Source: Bacteroidia bacterium (GTDB lineage Bacteria > Bacteroidota > Bacteroidia > J057). Taken from it: DNA of 64,000 nucleotides. The stretch is taken from assembly GCA_041391665.1 (NCBI GenBank), contig JAWKNO010000003.1:1798001-1862000 (forward strand), given 5' to 3'. The notes beneath the pieces were generated by a model. The model was not told where the DNA came from, searched no databases, and was given only the letters and a program-made list of their open reading frames with translations. A program made the translations under genes and the position numbers. Numbering within the stretch: the stretch's first letter is position 1; each line of letters begins with the position of its first letter. Positions 1-8,870 of the stretch are shown in pieces.

Positions 1-1223
1 ACGATATAGGCTGCAATCCTCATGGAGCATTCGTATTCTTTGTGGGTTTCATATACCCGTTCAAATGCTTCGGTAAGAATCGGAAGTGTTTTGGCCTGAA
101 TTTCCTCTTCTGAGTAATAATGTCCGCGGCGGTTTTGTACCCATTCGAAGTAGGAAACCGTTACACCGCCAGAATTGGCAAGGATATCGGGCACAATCAT
201 TACCCCTTTGGCGTCGAGAATTTCGTCGGCATCGGAGGAGACGGGGCCGTTGGCACCTTCTACGATAAGTTTAGCCTGGATATTGCCTGCGTTGGCGGGC
301 GTGATTACGTTCTCAATGGCTGCAGGAACAAGCACATCTACACGGAGGGTGAGCAACTCTTCGTTGGTAATTCTCGCACCGCCGTCAAATCCTTCAAGGC
401 TTCCGTGGTTGCGCATATGTTTGATTGCAGCGCGAATATCAATTCCTTCTTCGCGATAGAAACCACCGGTATTGTCGCTGATTGCCTGAATCTTCAGGCC
501 TTTGTCGGCAAGAAATTTTGCAGCCCAACTACCCACATTTCCAAATCCGTGGATGGCACAGGTACATTCTTCGGGTTTAAGCGCCAGTTTTTCCATAGCG
601 AGCATTGCAGAAAGCATAACGCCCCAGCCGGTGGCAGGCACACGGCCTTTGGATCCGCCAAGGTGGAGTGGTTTGCCCGTTACGACACCCGGTGTATAGC
701 CGTATGTACGTGAATACTCGTGATAGATCCAGGCCATTTCCCGCTGACTTGTGCCCATATCCGGTGCCGGAATGTCGGAATCTTCCCCAAAAACATCTTT
801 CAGTGCCCGTGTGTAAGCGCGGGTAATGCGCTCCAGTTCATCCGTGCTGCGAACCTTCGGGTTAAGGGTAATCCCTCCTTTTGCGCCGCCGTAGGGAAGT
901 CCTACAAGCGCACACTTGAAAGTCATCCACCCTGCCAGTGCTTTCACCTCGTCGAGATCCACAAAAGGCGCAAATCGAATCCCACCTTTTGATGGTCCCA
1001 TGACGGTAGAATGAATGACACGGAAACCTTCAAATACACGCGTTGTGCCGTCGTCAAGTTTGACAGGGAGGTTCACGTTGATCACCCTTTCGGGAGCGCC
1101 GAGGATATCCCTGAACCGCTGGTCCAGACTGATGAGATCCGCAGCTTCATTGAATCTGGCCATGAACGAATCATACGCCGATGGCCGTTTCTCCTGAGCA
1201 ATGGTAGCCTTAATTTCTGCCAT
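1..1223 (-). CDS. Glutamate dehydrogenase (Glu/Leu/Phe/Val family), C-terminus cut by window edge
   Basis: Oxidative deamination of glutamate to 2-oxoglutarate (or the reverse) in the cytoplasm. Translating the minus strand from the ATG at 1223 gives an unbroken frame to base 1, about 407 codons. It contains the substrate-binding KGGIRF segment, the catalytic-lysine segment GGAKGG, and an NAD(P)-binding GFGNVGS motif in the second half. The family is usually 410-430 residues, so only a short C-terminal tail is missing. Coenzyme preference cannot be decided from this. The gene stands alone, with 147 AT-rich bases between it and cdsA upstream. A leucine dehydrogenase is the alternative, but the length favours glutamate dehydrogenase. 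Confidence 0.93.
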   Translation of the reverse strand, partial: MAEIKATIAQEKRPSAYDSFMARFNEAADLISLDQRFRDILGAPERVINVNLPVKLDDGTTRVFEGFRVIHSTVMGPSKGGIRFAPFVDLDEVKALAGWMTFKCALVGLPYGGAKGGITLNPKVRSTDELERITRAYTRALKDVFGEDSDIPAPDMGTSQREMAWIYHEYSRTYGYTPGVVTGKPLHLGGSKGRVPATGWGVMLSAMLAMEKLALKPEECTCAIHGFGNVGSWAAKFLADKGLKIQAISDNTGGFYREEGIDIRAAIKHMRNHGSLEGFDGGARITNEELLTLRVDVLVPAAIENVITPANAGNIQAKLIVEGANGPVSSDADEILDAKGVMIVPDILANSGGVTVSYFEWVQNRRGHYYSEEEIQAKTLPILTEAFERVYETHKEYECSMRIAAYI

Positions 1224-1370
1224 GATAATTAAATGATTTTTTGCTTTTTGCAATAGTTTCAGGTATAAGACAAAAGGCTAATTTATACAATGCTGAGGGA
1301 CATTTCAAACACTGATTTTCAATATATTAAACATTTAAAAGAATGTTATTTTCATTGAAAATTTTCAAAA

Positions 1371-2198
1371 TCAAAGCAAAGAAAAATATAAAAACAGGAA
1401 AGGTACGGACACATAAATTCCGTCAAACCGATCCAGTATTCCGCCGTGCCCCGGCAAAATATTTCCCGAATCCTTAATGGCCATACTCCGCTTGAACATG
1501 GATTCGACCAAATCTCCAAGCTGACTTGTGATACTAATGATCAATGCGACAACCACCCACCGGAAACTCTCCGGAGCCAGCAGATAATCCAGCAATAAAC
1601 CTGTACCTGCACATAGTACTGCTGCACCGATCGCTCCTTCCCAGGTTTTTTTCGGGCTGATGCGCGGAAACAACGGTCTTTTCCCCATAAACCTTCCGAC
1701 AAAATATGCCCCGGAGTCAAGTATCCAGGTCAGCCCCAAAATACCCATCGGCAAAGCCGGATCATAATCCATGATAAGGGCCGGGACGGACATTCGGTAA
1801 AACAAAAACAGCGGAAGGTAACAATAGACCAGACTCATCAGGATCGCGCTCAGAATCTGTACCGGTTGTACAACTTTGGAATCATATAACATTGTTATTG
1901 CCAGAACCGGAAAGGCCATCACGCCCGCGAGTATATAGGGGGTGGCAGGCATTTCCAGAATCGTATCTGCCACAATCTCCAGTAAAAGCAAAATCCAGAC
2001 AACCGCCGCAAAAATCATCGTCAGCCACCGGTAACGTCGTTTGGTTACGCCAAGCAACCCCAGCATTTCCCAAAGCCCGGCCAGGGCGACGAGGGTACAA
2101 AATGCCCAGAGTCCGTAAGGGGAAAAAATAATGGCAGCAATCGTTACAGAACCCGCCACCAATGCAGTAAGGATCCGTTGTACAAGGTTATTATTCAT
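1371..2198 (-). CDS. cdsA: Phosphatidate cytidylyltransferase CdsA
   Basis: Makes CDP-diacylglycerol from phosphatidate and CTP, the branch point of phospholipid synthesis, in the inner membrane. The product is about 275 residues and almost entirely hydrophobic helices. The C-terminal CdsA signature is complete: SMFKRS, then KDSGN, then PGHGGILDRFD. An upstream in-frame ATG at 2297 would add 33 residues, but these lie wholly inside the preceding protease gene. I chose the ATG at 2198, which overlaps the stop of that gene by eight bases (ATGAATAA) and starts with the expected MNNNLVQR membrane-entry segment. The overlap suggests translational coupling. Confidence 0.95.
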   Translation of the reverse strand: MNNNLVQRILTALVAGSVTIAAIIFSPYGLWAFCTLVALAGLWEMLGLLGVTKRRYRWLTMIFAAVVWILLLLEIVADTILEMPATPYILAGVMAFPVLAITMLYDSKVVQPVQILSAILMSLVYCYLPLFLFYRMSVPALIMDYDPALPMGILGLTWILDSGAYFVGRFMGKRPLFPRISPKKTWEGAIGAAVLCAGTGLLLDYLLAPESFRWVVVALIISITSQLGDLVESMFKRSMAIKDSGNILPGHGGILDRFDGIYVSVPFLFLYFSLL

Positions 2199-3189
2199 GG
2201 GTAATCTGAAGGGAATCAGGTGATTTGTATAGTTTTGTAAAAATCCACAGCAGGATGCCGGTGGCAACCGCAGAAAGCAAGACGATCTCCCAGTCAATAC
2301 CTACCCCTCCCACAAATGGGGTAAAGGCGGTACTATTGGTTCCGGAAGAAAAATAGACCAGCAAAATTGTAGCAGCATTGTAGCCAAAATGGGCAATAAT
2401 ACAGGGAAAAAGGCGATGTGTTGTATGGAAAAAGTATCCAAGCAGCCAGGCCAGCAAAAGACGGGAAAAAAAGCTAAGAAACTGAAAATGGGCAAAACTG
2501 AAGATAATCGCCGCTGTCCATATTGCAATCTGAGGACTCCAGGTATCGCTTAGTCTCTTTTGTAAAAATCCGCGAAAAAACAGCTCTTCACATACCGCAG
2601 GCAACAATGCAAAAATGAATAAATTGACAAGTAGCGTACTGATTTTTTGTTCTCCCAGGATCACCATCAGGTGTTCCTGACTTGCCGTCTCCTCACTGGC
2701 CCATTGAGACAGCCACTCTTTCCACATCTCAGGCCAAATGCTTAATTCCGGAGAAATATGCACAGCCTGAACGAGCGGAATACTGGTGAAAATAATGAGT
2801 ACGGGTAGAAAAACAGAAAGCAGGGGAACTGGTTTGTGAAAACCCAGAACCTGCGGAAATATGCCCATCAGCCATGTCATCACCAGCCCACCTACCCCCC
2901 AGGTTACCACCTGACTGATGGCCTGCATCAACCTGAAGATCTGTATTCCGTCAGGGTGAATCGCAAAGTTCCCTGTAAGGATTTGGGTAAGCTCACTGAA
3001 GTGAAGCCCATAAAACCCTGTCATGATTATTCCCGCAAGTGGCAACAGAACAATCAGTCCCAACGTGTATAAAAACAGACTGAAGAATAAGGCCAGCCTG
3101 AGGTTTTTACTGATATGTATTTGTAGAGAATCCAGGGTATTCACAGTAAAATTTTCGAATAAGATAGGTGAATTTATATTTTTCCGCAC
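2191..3189 (-). CDS. CPBP/CAAX-type intramembrane metalloprotease
   Basis: Membrane-embedded protease of the CPBP (ABI/Rce1) family; bacterial substrates are generally unknown. The 332-residue protein has several membrane helices (about 30-57, 92-112, 122-142). It carries the hallmark EExxxR motif (E201, E202, R206 in CEELFFRGF), followed by FSFAHF and IIAHFGYN, whose histidines complete the metal site. All catalytic elements are present, so it is probably active. It is the first gene of a two-gene unit with cdsA, overlapping it by eight bases, which hints at a membrane-lipid or envelope role, though this is inference only. A second CPBP protein is encoded at 35336-36280. Confidence 0.87.
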   Translation of the reverse strand: MRKNINSPILFENFTVNTLDSLQIHISKNLRLALFFSLFLYTLGLIVLLPLAGIIMTGFYGLHFSELTQILTGNFAIHPDGIQIFRLMQAISQVVTWGVGGLVMTWLMGIFPQVLGFHKPVPLLSVFLPVLIIFTSIPLVQAVHISPELSIWPEMWKEWLSQWASEETASQEHLMVILGEQKISTLLVNLFIFALLPAVCEELFFRGFLQKRLSDTWSPQIAIWTAAIIFSFAHFQFLSFFSRLLLAWLLGYFFHTTHRLFPCIIAHFGYNAATILLVYFSSGTNSTAFTPFVGGVGIDWEIVLLSAVATGILLWIFTKLYKSPDSLQITHE

Positions 3190-3240
3190 TATAAGCCGGG
3201 GAAATTACAGATAACAGGATGAAGATTAAATCTTTGCGTG

Positions 3241-3248
3241 TATTTTTG
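3241..3248 (+). promoter_or_regulatory. Candidate promoter -7 element for dusB
   Basis: TATTTTTG matches the Bacteroidota -7 consensus TAnnTTTG and lies about 70 bases before the dusB start in the divergent intergenic region. No convincing TTG or TTTG -33 element stands at the right distance, so support is weak. Confidence 0.25.
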
Positions 3249-3316
3249 TGGAATTTCCTGAAGCAGATTGTCTTATAAAAAAACTCCGGCGGGGATGGCG
3301 TAGGGTCAGGAAATAA

Positions 3317-4420
3317 ATGGCAGATGTATATATGGTGAAAATCGGGAATATAGAAGTAGGGGAATTTCCACTATTGCTGGCGCCAATGGAAGACGTCAGT
3401 GATCCGCCTTTCCGCGTTTTGTGCAAGGAATTGGGGGCAGATGTAGTTTATACAGAGTTTATCAGTGCCGAAGGCCTGATCCGGTTTGCAGAGAAAAGTA
3501 TGATGAAACTGGATATCTATGACGAAGAGCGTCCGGTAGGCATCCAGATATTTGGCAGTGAAATCGAATCAATGCAGGAATCTGCACGGATTGTAGAGCG
3601 CTCACAACCCGAATTTATCGATATCAACTACGGCTGCCCGGTAAAAAAGGTCGCATGTAAAGGCGCAGGCGCAGGCATTTTGCTCGATATTCCCAAAATG
3701 GAGCAACTGACCCGCGAAATCGTCAACGCAACCCACCTTCCGGTGACGGTCAAAACCCGCCTCGGCTGGGATGACAATACCATCAGGATTCAGGAAGTAG
3801 CGCTCCGGCTTCAGGATGCAGGGATCAAAGCCCTGACCATACACGGCCGCACGCGGATGCAGATGTACAAAGGCGAAGCCGACTGGACGCTGATCGGAGA
3901 AGTCGCCGCACACCCCGATATCGAGATTCCTATTTTTGGGAATGGCGATGTCGATTCTCCGGAAAAAGCCCTCGAAATGAAACAACGATATCCGGTAAAT
4001 GGAATCATGATCGGCAGAGCGGCAATCGGTTATCCCTGGATTTTCCGGGATATCAAACACTTTTTCCAGACAGGTGAACATCTGCCAACCCCTTCACTCG
4101 CAGAACGGACAGAAGTCTGCCGCCGTCACCTCGAAATGTCTGTCGAGTGGAAAGGAGCGCTTACGGGAATCCGCGAAATGCGCCGCCATTATACCAACTA
4201 TTTTAAAGGACTTCCAAACTTCAAAACTTTTCGGATGAAACTCGTATCTTCCGAAAATCTGGAAGAACTCAGAGATACACTGGATCATATAAAAACGGTG
4301 ATTGCACCTGAATATGATCAGGAACAAGCTTTTACAGAGACAGAAACCAATGAACCCGCTCTGATCAATATTCGCTCAGGAACGGATGTGATGGAACGAC
4401 TGAAAATAACGAACAGTTGA
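3317..4420 (+). CDS. dusB: tRNA-dihydrouridine synthase, DusB type
   Basis: Flavoenzyme that reduces uridines in the tRNA D-loop to dihydrouridine with NADPH. The 367-residue protein opens its TIM barrel with the FMN-binding APMEDVSD segment (about 22-29). It has the catalytic NYGCP motif (Cys107), the VKTRLGW strand, IHGRTRMQ, and phosphate-binding NGDV and MIGRAAIG. A C-terminal helical domain follows. The ATG at 3317 is used here; an internal ATG at 3332 (MVKIGNIEVG) gives a family-typical N-terminus and is equally possible. It is divergent from the CPBP protease and apparently monocistronic. The 30-residue acidic tail (ETETNEP...) is unremarkable. Confidence 0.93.
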   Translation: MADVYMVKIGNIEVGEFPLLLAPMEDVSDPPFRVLCKELGADVVYTEFISAEGLIRFAEKSMMKLDIYDEERPVGIQIFGSEIESMQESARIVERSQPEFIDINYGCPVKKVACKGAGAGILLDIPKMEQLTREIVNATHLPVTVKTRLGWDDNTIRIQEVALRLQDAGIKALTIHGRTRMQMYKGEADWTLIGEVAAHPDIEIPIFGNGDVDSPEKALEMKQRYPVNGIMIGRAAIGYPWIFRDIKHFFQTGEHLPTPSLAERTEVCRRHLEMSVEWKGALTGIREMRRHYTNYFKGLPNFKTFRMKLVSSENLEELRDTLDHIKTVIAPEYDQEQAFTETETNEPALINIRSGTDVMERLKITNS

Positions 4421-4520
4421 AATGAATTTTTCCCCGGTTTTTCAATTTTCACTGTTTATTGCTTAATTTATCGCTAACTTGCATATCAGGATTGTGTATT
4501 AAATCAAATTCTCAAATATT

Positions 4521-6905
4521 ATGGAACGCCGATTGTTGCTTTTGGGTCTGATCCTCGGTTTTTCACTTCGCGCCGCCTTTGCACAAGGGGGAGAAGTGGA
4601 CGTAACCAAGCTGACAGCCGACACCAAGACCTTCATCTTCAGCAATAACAAGAATACGGTCAAAGGTTATATCTACGAGCAAATGGAGCTGCAAACCTCC
4701 TGCTGTGGTAGCGATCGTATTTATCTGGAAGTGAAAATTGACCCATCGGGTTATGTGCTCTATGTAAAGCCCCTGACAGGCAAAAACGATTGTTTTAAGC
4801 AGTCAGCCATTGACGTAGTCAAAAATATCAAATGGGATGCGTCTGACTTCAAAGGACCTAAGTCGGTTTACTTTGAAATCAAACCCAGCATTGACTGCTC
4901 AGCAGAAAGAGGGAACACCTACACCCAGGTAGAAATAAACAACAACCCGCTCCTCGACAAAATGGGAAATCCGACAGGTACTTCCGGTAATCCGCCAAGT
5001 ATCGCTTCAGGAACACAACCCCAAACCCAGCCGCAGACTCAACCCCAGACACCCAAAACTGAGCCTGCGGTTGATCCCAATAAACAAATTGCTTCCGGTG
5101 ATCCGGTAAAACCTACCACCCAGCCTCAGACTGAGCCTGCCCGTAATAATGGTCAGTCCGTAGGTGTTCCCGGAAGCCCAGGAAGACCAACCACGCAACA
5201 GGAAAACCCTCAGACAACAACGCCTGCTACTGCTGCCAATACTCAGCCTGTAAAACCGGAAAGTGACGAGCTTCGCGAAGCCCGTGCCCGCGAAGAAGCT
5301 GAAAGAATCGCGCAGGAAGAAGAAATCCGCCGCCTCAAAGAGCGTATGGAAAAACTCCGGGCTCAGGAAGAAGAAGCTAAAACGCGCCGACTCGCCGCTG
5401 AAAAACAGCAAAGGGAAAAAGAAGAGCGCGAAAAAGCCCGTCAGGAACAAATGGCCGCTGCAAAAAACAGTAAGCCAGAAAGTGGTGGCAATAGTGGTTC
5501 GGGAGGAGGACTTTTTCTCGATGAAGAGCCAACAAGTACAGGCAATTCCGGAGGTTCCTTCCCCACTGATCCTCCCGCTGGTGCTTCAGAAGAAGATCGT
5601 ATCCGCAATGAAATTGCTATGCTGGAGCAACAAAGACGCCAACTGGAAGAATCAAGAAGTGCCCGCGACCGCGAACTCCGCGACAAAGAGCAGCAAAACC
5701 AGCGCGATAATCAGGAACTCCTCAAAATTGAAGAAGAAATTCTGCGCAAACAGGAACTGGCCAACCAATCCCGCGAGCAACTGGAACTGGATCGGATGGA
5801 GCAGGAACGCCGTCGCGTAGAAGATCAGCGAGTCAGAGAGCAGGATGCTTACCAGCGGATGATGGATGAAATCAAGAAATTACAGGACGAAGCAGCCCGT
5901 AAAATCGCTGATCTCGAAAAACAAAAACAGGATCTCGACAACCTCGCCGCTGCCAAACAGGCCCGCGAGCAGGAAATCATGCTCGAAAGAGTCCTCCGTC
6001 AAAAAGAACAGGAGCTCCAGCTGGCCAACAAAAGACAGAGCCTGCTCAATAGCAGTACCGTTGCTTTAAACTCCGCTAATCCTGGTGCTGTGGCAATTGA
6101 TCCTTCTGCGATCCCATCTATGACAACCAAGGCAGACAGTGCCAATTATATGGCGCTTGTACAGGTAGTCAACCAACTCCGCATGGAACTCAACAGACTG
6201 CAGGAGCAGATCCGGTTGATGGAAGGTGGTAATACCGGTGTTGCTTCCAGCTCTGGTGGAGACAATAAAAAAACTTCCGGTAAAACAACTACCCCTTCCA
6301 ACAGTAGCGCCGCTACCGATAACAAGTGGAAAAATATTGATTACAAAAAGCCAGGGGAATCCTCTGAAATCTATGTAGCCAGTACAGCAAAACCTGCAAC
6401 TCCTCAGGTCGCCGTCGTAAGAGGAAGTGAAGGCAACACACCTTCAAATGAAGGAGACCAAACACCTGTAAAAACCAATAAGGGTGATGAAACTGTTCCT
6501 GAATATACACCAGGAAAAGGCTATAGCCCACACCCCAGCCACAAGGAAACTCATGCCAACGTTCCAGGACCCAAATTTTTCCCACGCAACTATGTGGATG
6601 GACGCTCTGCCATGAAGGAAAAAATTGCAGAATCCCTGAAAAATGGCGGTGTCTGTGGATTAGGACAAGCGGCATTCTCAGTTACCCTCGATCCTAAAGG
6701 AAATGTGATCAACCATAAAGTTCTGGCTACCAACTCTGCCATTGTAGAACTTCAGCTTCGTTCGATTCTCCCTACCCTGAAGTTCAACGAAGTGGACGTT
6801 ACTTATGATCAGACAATCTATCTGGAATTCAAAGCAGATATCATCTGTGATGGAGCTACTGACAAAGTGGATCTCCACAATGTAGAGTCGATTATCAAAG
6901 ACTGA
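4521..6905 (+). CDS. Large periplasmic coiled-coil protein with a TonB-C-like domain at each end
   Basis: Not assignable to a named gene. A signal peptide (to about residue 22, ending AAFAQG) begins the 794-residue protein. A cysteine-bearing domain at about 40-130 shows the TonB-C-like pattern (IYLEVKIDPSGYV, FKQSAIDVVKNIKW). A Q/P/T-rich linker follows (about 165-245). Two highly charged coiled-coil blocks rich in E, R, K and Q fill about 248-320 and 350-515. The C-terminal 100 residues (VCGLGQAAFSVTLDPKGNV, LQLRSILPTLKF) resemble the N-terminal domain, suggesting an internal duplication at opposite ends of a rod. It is probably an envelope-spanning or scaffolding protein, but this is inference. 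It is followed by a strong terminator and is transcribed alone. Confidence 0.72.
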   Translation: MERRLLLLGLILGFSLRAAFAQGGEVDVTKLTADTKTFIFSNNKNTVKGYIYEQMELQTSCCGSDRIYLEVKIDPSGYVLYVKPLTGKNDCFKQSAIDVVKNIKWDASDFKGPKSVYFEIKPSIDCSAERGNTYTQVEINNNPLLDKMGNPTGTSGNPPSIASGTQPQTQPQTQPQTPKTEPAVDPNKQIASGDPVKPTTQPQTEPARNNGQSVGVPGSPGRPTTQQENPQTTTPATAANTQPVKPESDELREARAREEAERIAQEEEIRRLKERMEKLRAQEEEAKTRRLAAEKQQREKEEREKARQEQMAAAKNSKPESGGNSGSGGGLFLDEEPTSTGNSGGSFPTDPPAGASEEDRIRNEIAMLEQQRRQLEESRSARDRELRDKEQQNQRDNQELLKIEEEILRKQELANQSREQLELDRMEQERRRVEDQRVREQDAYQRMMDEIKKLQDEAARKIADLEKQKQDLDNLAAAKQAREQEIMLERVLRQKEQELQLANKRQSLLNSSTVALNSANPGAVAIDPSAIPSMTTKADSANYMALVQVVNQLRMELNRLQEQIRLMEGGNTGVASSSGGDNKKTSGKTTTPSNSSAATDNKWKNIDYKKPGESSEIYVASTAKPATPQVAVVRGSEGNTPSNEGDQTPVKTNKGDETVPEYTPGKGYSPHPSHKETHANVPGPKFFPRNYVDGRSAMKEKIAESLKNGGVCGLGQAAFSVTLDPKGNVINHKVLATNSAIVELQLRSILPTLKFNEVDVTYDQTIYLEFKADIICDGATDKVDLHNVESIIKD

Positions 6906-6927
6906 TCCTGATCTGAAAATATATTTT

Positions 6928-6957
6928 AAAAGCGTCCCAAATGGGGCGCTTTTTTTT
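6928..6957 (+). terminator. Rho-independent terminator
   Basis: An 11-bp stem (AAAAGCGTCCC paired with GGGGCGCTTTT, one G-U pair) with a 4-base loop, followed by a run of eight T. It lies 22 bases after the stop of the coiled-coil protein gene. Confidence 0.9.
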
Positions 6958-6971
6958 ATACATCCCCGTGC

Positions 6972-7005
6972 TTATCCACATATCCACATACTTGTTTGTG
7001 GATAA
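6972..7005. promoter_or_regulatory. Cluster of DnaA-box-like sites
   Basis: Two perfect matches to the DnaA box TTATCCACA stand as an inverted pair: 6972-6980 on the plus strand and 6997-7005 as TGTGGATAA. A one-mismatch copy (ATATCCACA) abuts the first at 6980-6988. The stretch lies between a terminator and the start of the GHKL ATPase, and is followed by an AT-rich segment. A perfect 9-mer on either strand is expected less than once in 64 kb, so two within 34 bases is notable. It could be a DnaA-titration or regulatory site, part of a replication origin, or an unrelated inverted repeat used by another regulator. Confidence 0.5.
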
Positions 7006-7080
7006 ACTACCACAAACGTGGACAGGTCGTGAAAACCGTGTTGTATTTTTACAAACGCAATTTTTCACACCCCTTTACGG

Positions 7081-8841
7081 ATGAATTCAAACGCAAATTT
7101 TAAAGTTGACCCGAGGCTTGCTGCCCTTTTGGGTGAAAATTACAGATCTACCGAACTTGCCATAAAAGAACTCATCGACAACGCCTACGATGCGGATGCC
7201 GACAATGTCTGGATTACGCTCCCGACCCCATTAACAAGTGATCCGATCCTGATCGCTGACGACGGAACCGGGATGACCGAAAATGAAATCCGCAACGAAT
7301 ACCTCAACATCGCCAGCAGCCGCGCTTCCCGAAAAGGGGAACGCACCAAAATCAAAAACCGCATGGTGAAAGGCCGTAAAGGTATTGGCAAATTTGCCGG
7401 CCTCATGGTCGCCTCTCTTATGGAAGTGCGCACCCGCACCCGTGGTAAAGAAACCTACCTGAAAATATGGCGAGATGAACTGATCCGCGCCAAACACGAC
7501 CTCGAACAAGTCAACCTGCCCATAGAAACCTCTCTGAGCGACCCCGAAAAATCGGGAACAGAAATTATTCTCAGCGGCATTAATCAAAATTTCACCTTCC
7601 CTAATGCCGAAAAACTGAAGCGCATCCTCGTGATGGAATATGGCCGCTTGTCGGATTTTCGCATTTATGTGGATGGCGAACTGGTTGATATCGAAGATAT
7701 TCCGGGCGACAATTTCGAAAACGATCTTACACTGACAAATGGGGAAACGGTTCATATCCGCTATACTATTTCCGATGGACGCAAACCGCTCCGCCAGTCG
7801 GGAATCGCCATACGGGTAGGAGGAAAAATTGTCGGACAACCGCGCTTCTTTGGTCTTGAAGAAAATGATGATATCCCCGCCAAATTGCTGAAAAGAATTT
7901 ACGGCGAGATTATCGCAGATTCTCTCGAAGCAGATGTCACCGCTGATTGGGGATCTGTGATAGAAAATAGCATTGTCCTTGAAGAAATCAGTGCGCTGAT
8001 TCGCCCCATACTCGAAAACTCCTTTCGGGAAGTTTACGACAGGGAAGTTTCTATGACCAAAATTCGCCTGAAAAAGCGTATTGATACAGGTCTCTCTCTT
8101 CTCCCTCCCTACCGCCGCGCCTACGCACGCAAAGTAACAGATAAAATCCTCCGCAAATTTTACGGAGAAAGTGAATCCCGAATCGGTGCCGTTATCTCTG
8201 TTCTCCTCGACTCCTTCGAAAAAAATGACTACTGGATGGTCATGCAAAATTTTGAAGAGTCACGCAAAGGCGAAATGGAAGAACTTACCCATGCTTTTAC
8301 CGAATTTGGTATACTGGATCTCGCCATGATTGGCCAACAGTCGACACACAGACTGAGTATTATCAAGGATATTGAAAAACTCATTTTCAACCCCGGTACC
8401 ACGCTAAACCAAATACGCATTGCCCTCACCAATAACCTCTGGATGCTGGGCAACCCCAACTCGCTGGTCTCTACCAACCCCGAACTACAACAGGTTGTGG
8501 ATATGTATGTGGGCCACAAATTTACCAACGGCCACGCCATTCATGCGCCCAACCTGCTCCTGCTTCAGGACTTCAACAAAGGCTTTGTCCTACTCGACCT
8601 CAAAAGGCCAGACCATACGCTCGAAATTCCAGACCGACGCAGAGCCAAAGAGTTTCAGGCAGACCTTCAGGTGTATCTTCCAGGCAGAGATATTGACGTG
8701 ATTGTCATCGGTGGCGCGCTTAGTCCCGGGATGGTAGGCCAGAAAGCAAGTGCCGATATTCGCTTTTTATCCTACAAAGGCATGCTCTCCGACGCAAAAG
8801 TTCAGCTCAACTGGCTGATTGGTGAACTGGAAAAACGCTGA
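7081..8841 (+). CDS. GHKL (Hsp90/MORC-like) ATPase, stand-alone
   Basis: ATP-binding protein of the gyrase-Hsp90-histidine kinase-MutL fold; the process it serves is unknown. All Bergerat-fold motifs are present: the N box ELIDNAYDAD (E30, N34), the G1 box IADDGTGM (D61, G62, G64) and the G2 box GRKGIGKFAG. There is no sensor, HisKA or receiver domain, and no membrane segment. The remaining ~400 residues are a transducer-like middle and a helical C-terminal part that I cannot match to a named domain. It ends 29 bases before the oxoprolinase gene, but any functional link is doubtful. GHKL ATPases of this layout occur in prokaryotic MORC-like and some defence loci; here it has no effector neighbour. 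Confidence 0.75.
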   Translation: MNSNANFKVDPRLAALLGENYRSTELAIKELIDNAYDADADNVWITLPTPLTSDPILIADDGTGMTENEIRNEYLNIASSRASRKGERTKIKNRMVKGRKGIGKFAGLMVASLMEVRTRTRGKETYLKIWRDELIRAKHDLEQVNLPIETSLSDPEKSGTEIILSGINQNFTFPNAEKLKRILVMEYGRLSDFRIYVDGELVDIEDIPGDNFENDLTLTNGETVHIRYTISDGRKPLRQSGIAIRVGGKIVGQPRFFGLEENDDIPAKLLKRIYGEIIADSLEADVTADWGSVIENSIVLEEISALIRPILENSFREVYDREVSMTKIRLKKRIDTGLSLLPPYRRAYARKVTDKILRKFYGESESRIGAVISVLLDSFEKNDYWMVMQNFEESRKGEMEELTHAFTEFGILDLAMIGQQSTHRLSIIKDIEKLIFNPGTTLNQIRIALTNNLWMLGNPNSLVSTNPELQQVVDMYVGHKFTNGHAIHAPNLLLLQDFNKGFVLLDLKRPDHTLEIPDRRRAKEFQADLQVYLPGRDIDVIVIGGALSPGMVGQKASADIRFLSYKGMLSDAKVQLNWLIGELEKR

Positions 8842-8870
8842 ATACAAAAGGATTTTGGTAATTTCCGGCC

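Noticed and set aside
120..713. Long plus-strand ORF opposite the left edge
   Set aside because: It is the antisense of the glutamate dehydrogenase gene, which has clear family motifs on the minus strand.
7231..8247. 338-codon minus-strand ORF
   Set aside because: Shadow of the GHKL ATPase; composition Phe- and His-rich with no recognisable motif.
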